This document shows positions 43,600-46,830 of a DNA stretch of 46,830 nucleotides, one piece after another (position 1 is the first letter of the stretch; each line of letters starts with the position of its first letter). The DNA comes from Comamonadaceae bacterium (GTDB taxonomy: Bacteria > Pseudomonadota > Gammaproteobacteria > Burkholderiales > Burkholderiaceae_C), in assembly GCA_947452785.1 (NCBI GenBank), contig CANGDZ010000021.1, forward strand, positions 1 to 46,830. Direction: 5' to 3'. The notes under the pieces were generated by a model, which worked only from the letters and a program-made list of their open reading frames with translations, was not told the DNA's origin and made no database searches. The translations under genes and the position numbers were made by a program.

Positions 43600-43814
43600 A
43601 CCCAACAACGCCCTACGCCATGACCGCAACGACCCAAGCTCTCACAATCGACGGACTAGAAACCGTGTACGACGCGCTAGCCACCGCGATCGATCAAGCC
43701 GGGGCTGACAAAACCCAACTGTTTCTCGTCAAACTGGCCTTGCTCAACGCCAATGCCTTGGGCGATGCTGTGCTGGTCCAGACCCAGATCGACGCCGCGC
43801 TGAAAGACCTTTAA
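43596..43814 (+). CDS. DUF2783 small protein coupled to the hydroxylase
   Basis: A 72-residue protein; the part LETVYDALATAIDQAGADKTQLFLVKLALLNANALGD is the DUF2783 core, two or three helices. Family members usually follow flavin hydroxylase genes, as here. The ATG at 43596 overlaps the hydroxylase TGA (ATGA), so it is translationally coupled; an internal ATG at 43620 is less likely. Function unknown; an accessory or stabilising role for the oxygenase is inference from conserved adjacency. Its stop is six bases from the convergent yggS gene end. Confidence 0.78.
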   Translation: MNPTTPYAMTATTQALTIDGLETVYDALATAIDQAGADKTQLFLVKLALLNANALGDAVLVQTQIDAALKDL

Positions 43815-43820
43815 AGCGGC

Positions 43821-44501
43821 TCAGCGCCGTCCAAAAATCGCCGTGCCCACCCGCACCATGGTGCTGCCCGCTTGCACGGCGGCTTCCAAGTCGGCGGTCA
43901 TGCCCATGGACAAGGTGTCCAAGTCCAGACCCTGTGATTTGAGATGCAACCACAGCGCGCGCGCCTGCGCGTGCACGGCGCGGGTCAGCGCGGCATCCTC
44001 GTGGGGTTCCGGAATGGTCATGATGCCGCGCAGTTGCAGCTGCGGCAAAGCCGCCACGGCCTGCGCCAGCGCCAAGGCCTGACCGGGCAGCACGCCCGAT
44101 TTGTTCTCGCCCCCATCGATGTTGACCTGGATGCAGACCTGCAAAGGCGGCATAGAGGAAGGGCGCTGGGCCGACAAACGTTCGGCCGTTTTCAGACGGT
44201 CCACAGAATGCACCCAGTCGAAATGCTCGGCCACCAACCGGGTTTTGTTGCTCTGAATCGGGCCTATGCAATGCCACTCCAAATCCACGTCTTGCAGGGT
44301 CTGGATCTTGTCCACGCCCTCTTGAATGTAGTTTTCGCCAAACGCTTGTTGACCTGCGGCATGGGCTTGACGCACCTCGTCGGCGCCAAAGGTTTTGGAC
44401 ACCGCGAGCAAGCGCACGCTGGCTGGATCACGGCCTGCCGCTTGGCAAGCCGACTGGATGCGCGCTTGCACGCGCTGGAGATTTTCAGCAATGACAGACA
44501 T
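43821..44501 (-). CDS. yggS: PLP homeostasis protein YggS/PLPBP family
   Basis: YggS binds pyridoxal phosphate without being an enzyme and keeps vitamin B6 pools balanced. The 226-residue product folds as an alanine-racemase-like TIM barrel: the PLP lysine is Lys36 in LLAVSKTF, followed by FGENYIQEGVDKI, WHCIGPIQSNKTR, IQVNIDGGENKSG and the C-terminal SMGMTADLEAAVQAGSTMVRVGTAIFG phosphate site. Length is normal. In many proteobacteria yggS is divergent from pilT; here the pilT side is a decayed remnant. Confidence 0.94.
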   Translation of the reverse strand: MSVIAENLQRVQARIQSACQAAGRDPASVRLLAVSKTFGADEVRQAHAAGQQAFGENYIQEGVDKIQTLQDVDLEWHCIGPIQSNKTRLVAEHFDWVHSVDRLKTAERLSAQRPSSMPPLQVCIQVNIDGGENKSGVLPGQALALAQAVAALPQLQLRGIMTIPEPHEDAALTRAVHAQARALWLHLKSQGLDLDTLSMGMTADLEAAVQAGSTMVRVGTAIFGRR

Positions 44502-44591
44502 AATCTTTGCAAGGGTACCAAATCCAGAGAGTCACCCCATAGCACGCGTCAGTGAGGCTATGTGCAAATGGCAAAAGAGACATAGGAAACG

Positions 44592-45090
44592 GTGCGCCAA
44601 GCGCTGACCTTGGGCGCCTCCGATCTGCACCTGTCTGCTGGCTTGCCCCCATGGCACGCTACAAGGCGTGATGCGCCCACTGGTTTCTGAAGCCTCTGGA
44701 AGGAGCGAGACCCAAGTGCGACAGGTGGTGCAACAACTGATGACGCCGGCGCGTTGGCCGGTCTTTCAAGACAAGCTCGAAGACGACTTCGCCTTCACCC
44801 ACCCCGACTGGGACCGCTGGCGTGTGGATGCATTTCAGCAGAACCGCGGCGCAGCCTTTGTGTTGCGCTTCATTCCTGCCGCCGTGCCCCACTTGGCTGA
44901 GCTGAATGCGCCTGCGCTGCTGAGCGACTTGGCACTGCAAGTCCACGGTTTGATATTGGTCACCGGGCCCACCGATTGCGGCAAGTCGACCCTGCTGGCC
45001 GCCTTGCTGGATCACGCCAACCGCACCTTGCAAGGGTATTTGCTAACGATTGAAGACCCGATTGAATTTGTGCACACGCCTCAGCAATGC
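44592..45090 (+). pseudogene. pilT: Decayed pilT-like twitching-motility ATPase
   Basis: Reading from 44592 gives ASDLHLSAGLPP, the N-terminal signature of PilT, but the N-terminal codons before it are disrupted. Two shifts of one base each follow near 44647-44667: one in a run of five C, one in AAGGCG, where a PilT-like reading (MARYKG-VMRPL) needs one extra C and one extra G. From 44668 the frame is PilT-like again: RWRVDAFQQNRGAA, LVTGPTDCGKST (Walker A), LLTIEDPIEFVH (Asp box). After about 45090 similarity stops; the AIRxDPD, Walker B and HT..TA regions are absent. It stands where pilT is expected, divergent from yggS. Confidence 0.85.
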
Positions 45091-45245
45091 GCCAAAGGGG
45101 TCAGATTTCAGCCGAAATGGCGCGCCGTTTGGCTCGATTTCCGGGCAACATGTCGCCCTAAGCTCTGCACTGGTGCTGCACGCGCCGGCGCCACCTGCTA
45201 AATTACAGGTTTACCTTTTCCAACCGACCATCCAGAGGCACGCCC

Positions 45246-46160
45246 ATGAGCAGCTTGAACACCAAACCCTACGAACCTACTCCTGCCCGACGCGTTGCCT
45301 TTTTGGGCCTGGGCGTGATGGGCTACCCCATGGCCGGTCACTTGGCGCGCGCCGGCCATCAGGTCACGGTGTACAACCGCACGGCAGCCAAGGCCGAAGC
45401 TTGGTGCGCCGAGTTTGCCGATGCCGCTGGAGTCAGCCACGCAGCCACCCCGCGCGAAGCCGCTGCTCAAGCCGAGATCGTGTTTTGCTGCGTTGGCAAT
45501 GACGACGACTTGCGTGGCGTGGTGCTGGGCGCGGACGGCGCATTTGCCGGCATGGCCCAAGGTGCTATTTTTGTCGATCACACCACGGCCTCGGCCAGCG
45601 TCGCGCGCGAGCTGAACGCCACCGCCCAAGCCATGGGCCTGTCCTTTGTCGATGCGCCCGTCTCAGGCGGCCAAGCCGGTGCGCAAAACGGCATGCTCAC
45701 AGTGATGTGCGGCGGAGACGCCGCTGACTTCAACCAGGTCAAACCTGCGGGCATGGCGTTTTCACGCGCCTTCACCTTGTTGGGTGATGCCGGCGCCGGT
45801 CAGCTGGCCAAGATGGTGAACCAGATTTGTATTGCCGGTTTGGTGCAAGGCTTGTCTGAAGCGATTGCTTTCGGGCAACACGCCGGCCTGGACATGAACG
45901 CCGTACTGGACGTAATCAGCAAAGGCGCGGCGCAAAGCTGGCAAATGGAAAACCGTGGCAAAACCATGGTGGCCGACAAATTTGACTTTGGCTTTGCGGT
46001 GGACTGGATGCGCAAAGACTTGGGCTTAGTGATGGACGAAGCCAAACGCAATGGCGCACGCTTGCCGGTGACCGCGCTGGTGGACCAGTTTTATGCCGAC
46101 GTGCAGCAACTCGGTGGGCGCCGCTGGGACACTTCCAGCTTGATCAAGCGTCTGCGCTGA
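45246..46160 (+). CDS. 3-hydroxyisobutyrate dehydrogenase-family NAD(P)-dependent oxidoreductase
   Basis: A 304-residue beta-hydroxyacid dehydrogenase: Rossmann motif FLGLGVMGYPM (19-29), NRTAAKAE for the cofactor ribose (NADP-type Arg), the substrate loop FVDAPVSGGQAGAQNGMLTVM (about 134-154) and the catalytic Lys189 in GQLAKMVNQ. The family includes 3-hydroxyisobutyrate dehydrogenase, tartronate semialdehyde reductase and succinic semialdehyde reductases; which substrate is used here is not clear. ATG 45246 follows AGAGGCACGCCC. The gene begins just after the pilT remnant and is followed by a hairpin and a group II intron. Confidence 0.88.
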   Translation: MSSLNTKPYEPTPARRVAFLGLGVMGYPMAGHLARAGHQVTVYNRTAAKAEAWCAEFADAAGVSHAATPREAAAQAEIVFCCVGNDDDLRGVVLGADGAFAGMAQGAIFVDHTTASASVARELNATAQAMGLSFVDAPVSGGQAGAQNGMLTVMCGGDAADFNQVKPAGMAFSRAFTLLGDAGAGQLAKMVNQICIAGLVQGLSEAIAFGQHAGLDMNAVLDVISKGAAQSWQMENRGKTMVADKFDFGFAVDWMRKDLGLVMDEAKRNGARLPVTALVDQFYADVQQLGGRRWDTSSLIKRLR

Positions 46161-46164
46161 AGCC

Positions 46165-46182
46165 CCGGGGCCCAAGCCCCGG
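46165..46182. terminator. GC-rich hairpin after the dehydrogenase gene
   Basis: CCGGGGC-CCAA-GCCCCGG is a perfect 7-bp stem with four-base loop, five bases after the stop codon. The position suits a transcription terminator, but no T-run follows. The group II intron 3' end is about 20 bases further on, on the opposite strand. Confidence 0.5.
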
Positions 46183-46201
46183 CAACGTGGAAGCGCTTCT
46201 A

Positions 46202-46830
46202 GTCGGCATAGGGGGGCTGCAATTGTTGCAGCCGCCCCTGCCACACCACCGAGCATGCGGGTCCGCACCCGGCGGTTCGAGAGCTTGAGGTCATGAGAGA
46301 TAGAGACTGGGCACACCTAGTCCCTCGAAGTAAGCAATGGACAGCACTCGATTGATTTGACCGGTGCTGTTCCACCACCATCGGCGCGCATGCGCAGCTA
46401 CTCGTTTTGCCACTTCAACAGATGCACCCAAGGCACGTAGTGCCCGGAACGTTGTCGCCCCTCGCTTCCAGTGTTTGAGATGAATAGCTCGAAGTCGGCG
46501 TCGAATCCATTCGTCTAGCCCTCGCCAGACGTCCGGCATCTGTGCCAACTGGTAGTAAGCCTTCCATCCCAGGAGATACCGCTTCAGTTGCTCAATGACA
46601 TCCTGCACGCTTTTGCCACCTGAGCGCCAGGTCAACTGTCTGACCCTTTGCTTGAACTTCGCCAGCGCCTTGTCAGCCACCTTGCACCTGACCTTCTCCT
46701 TGTACAGCCAGAAAGTAAAGCCCAGGAACTTACGCCCCTCAACATGCGCTACCGCGCTCTTGGCCTTGTTGATTGTCAGTTTCAAACGACCGTATAGCAG
46801 GCGCAACAGTTCCATCACCCGCTCGCCCGC
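46202..46830 (-). mobile_element. Group II intron, 3' part (continues beyond the window)
   Basis: A retroelement: the intron RNA splices itself out and, with its reverse transcriptase, inserts into DNA. On the minus strand the sequence after the reverse transcriptase gene folds as domain V (about 46278-46243: GAACCGCC at the 5' side, GGTGGTGT at the 3' side, stem with GTGCG/CGCAT and a GACC loop) and domain VI (stem GGCTGCAA/TTGCAGCC, 46233-46215). The intron probably ends with CCGAC at about 46202. The 5' part lies outside the window. The element points towards the dehydrogenase gene. Confidence 0.85.
46291..46830 (-). CDS. ltrA: Group II intron reverse transcriptase/maturase, C-terminal part
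   Basis: The visible 179 codons are the end of an LtrA-type protein; the N-terminal reverse-transcriptase fingers and palm are outside the window. Seen are the end of the RT domain (RLKLTINKAKSAVAHVEGRKFLGF, the RT-7 region) and the maturase X domain with GIIM-type features: FKQRVRQLTWR, LKRYLLGWKAYYQL, LDEWIRRRLRAIHLKHWKRG. It ends AYFEGLGVPSLY, the usual terminus. No HNH endonuclease follows, so this is an endonuclease-lacking type. The frame is intact to the window edge. Confidence 0.92.
   Translation of the reverse strand, partial: AGERVMELLRLLYGRLKLTINKAKSAVAHVEGRKFLGFTFWLYKEKVRCKVADKALAKFKQRVRQLTWRSGGKSVQDVIEQLKRYLLGWKAYYQLAQMPDVWRGLDEWIRRRLRAIHLKHWKRGATTFRALRALGASVEVAKRVAAHARRWWWNSTGQINRVLSIAYFEGLGVPSLYLS

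Noticed and set aside
44668..45201. A 177-codon frame as a functional ATPase
   Set aside because: It has only the middle of PilT: N-terminal part in other frames, and nothing PilT-like after about 45090, so it is treated as a pseudogene.
45091..45245. Continuation of the pilT remnant or a small gene before the dehydrogenase
   Set aside because: The frame continues to 45201 but shows no similarity to PilT or any other family I recognise; it looks like decayed or replaced sequence.

Overview
The window is GC-rich, densely coded bacterial chromosome, most likely from a betaproteobacterium of the order Burkholderiales, family Comamonadaceae (Limnohabitans/Rhodoferax-like). This is an inference from protein families seen here that are typical of that group (the PHB-granule protein PhaM, DUF3567, DUF3108) and from the wording of the ribosomal proteins, OxyR and the NahR/NagR-type oxygenase locus. 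About 46 protein genes, one pseudogene and the 3' part of a group II intron can be supported. No rRNA, tRNA or CRISPR array was found.

Layout. 1-2034 (-): start of the spc ribosomal operon (rplN-rplX-rplE-rpsN-rpsH), driven by a strong sigma70 promoter. 2114-3021 (+): proC with a proline-rich upstream mini-ORF. 3079-7026 (-): recG-oxyR-ubiA. 7108-9205 (+): an exported M14 peptidase and queA. 9235-14231: an accessory block between queA and tgt, holding a YlcI/YnfO-ParE toxin-antitoxin pair, a salicylate-5-hydroxylase-like Rieske oxygenase (nagG-nagH-nagAb) with a divergent NahR/NagR-type LysR regulator, and an AAA_14/DUF4143 ATPase. 14331-15527: tgt. 15575-16747: a second, paralogous DUF4143 ATPase. 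16734-18682 (-): phaM-FIST pair. 18753-22579 (-): four-gene copper-acquisition operon (DUF2946, TonB receptor, YcnI-like, PCuAC). 22606-26795: aldehyde dehydrogenase + DUF779 behind a sigma54 promoter, with a divergent AcoR-type activator. 26868-28950: GST, DksA-like zinc finger, eRF1-like protein and VOC protein. 28938-32348: FAH-family hydrolase, divergent IclR regulator, DUF3108 and DUF3567 proteins. 32375-36782: AbrB-family membrane protein, omega-aminotransferase, purU and a LysR gene. 36919-38430: glcD. 38438-41252 (-): an uncharacterised secreted subtilase / small periplasmic-binding-like / outer-membrane barrel cassette. 41374-43814: MarR - flavin hydroxylase - DUF2783. 43821-45090: yggS and a decayed pilT. 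45246-46160: a 3-hydroxyisobutyrate-dehydrogenase-family gene. 46202-end (-): group II intron.

How the genes work together. Several transcription units carry their own visible control. The rpl operon has a consensus promoter with a GC-rich discriminator. The aldehyde dehydrogenase unit has a -24/-12 promoter facing its activator gene. The oxygenase/LysR intergenic region contains a near-consensus 7-1-7 Fur-type palindrome. The MarR, IclR and subtilase genes have perfect inverted repeats just upstream. The copper operon combines outer-membrane uptake (TonB receptor), periplasmic His/Met copper proteins and a small CxxC protein.

Most unusual points: (1) the two DUF4143 ATPase genes on either side of tgt each start at the edge of a 42-bp dyad of the same length and position, with a compensated base change between the two copies; (2) the three-gene subtilase/barrel cassette, which matches no system I know; (3) a 23-codon proline-rich mini-ORF whose stop overlaps the proC start; (4) a pilT remnant with two frameshifts and a lost 3' half next to an intact yggS.
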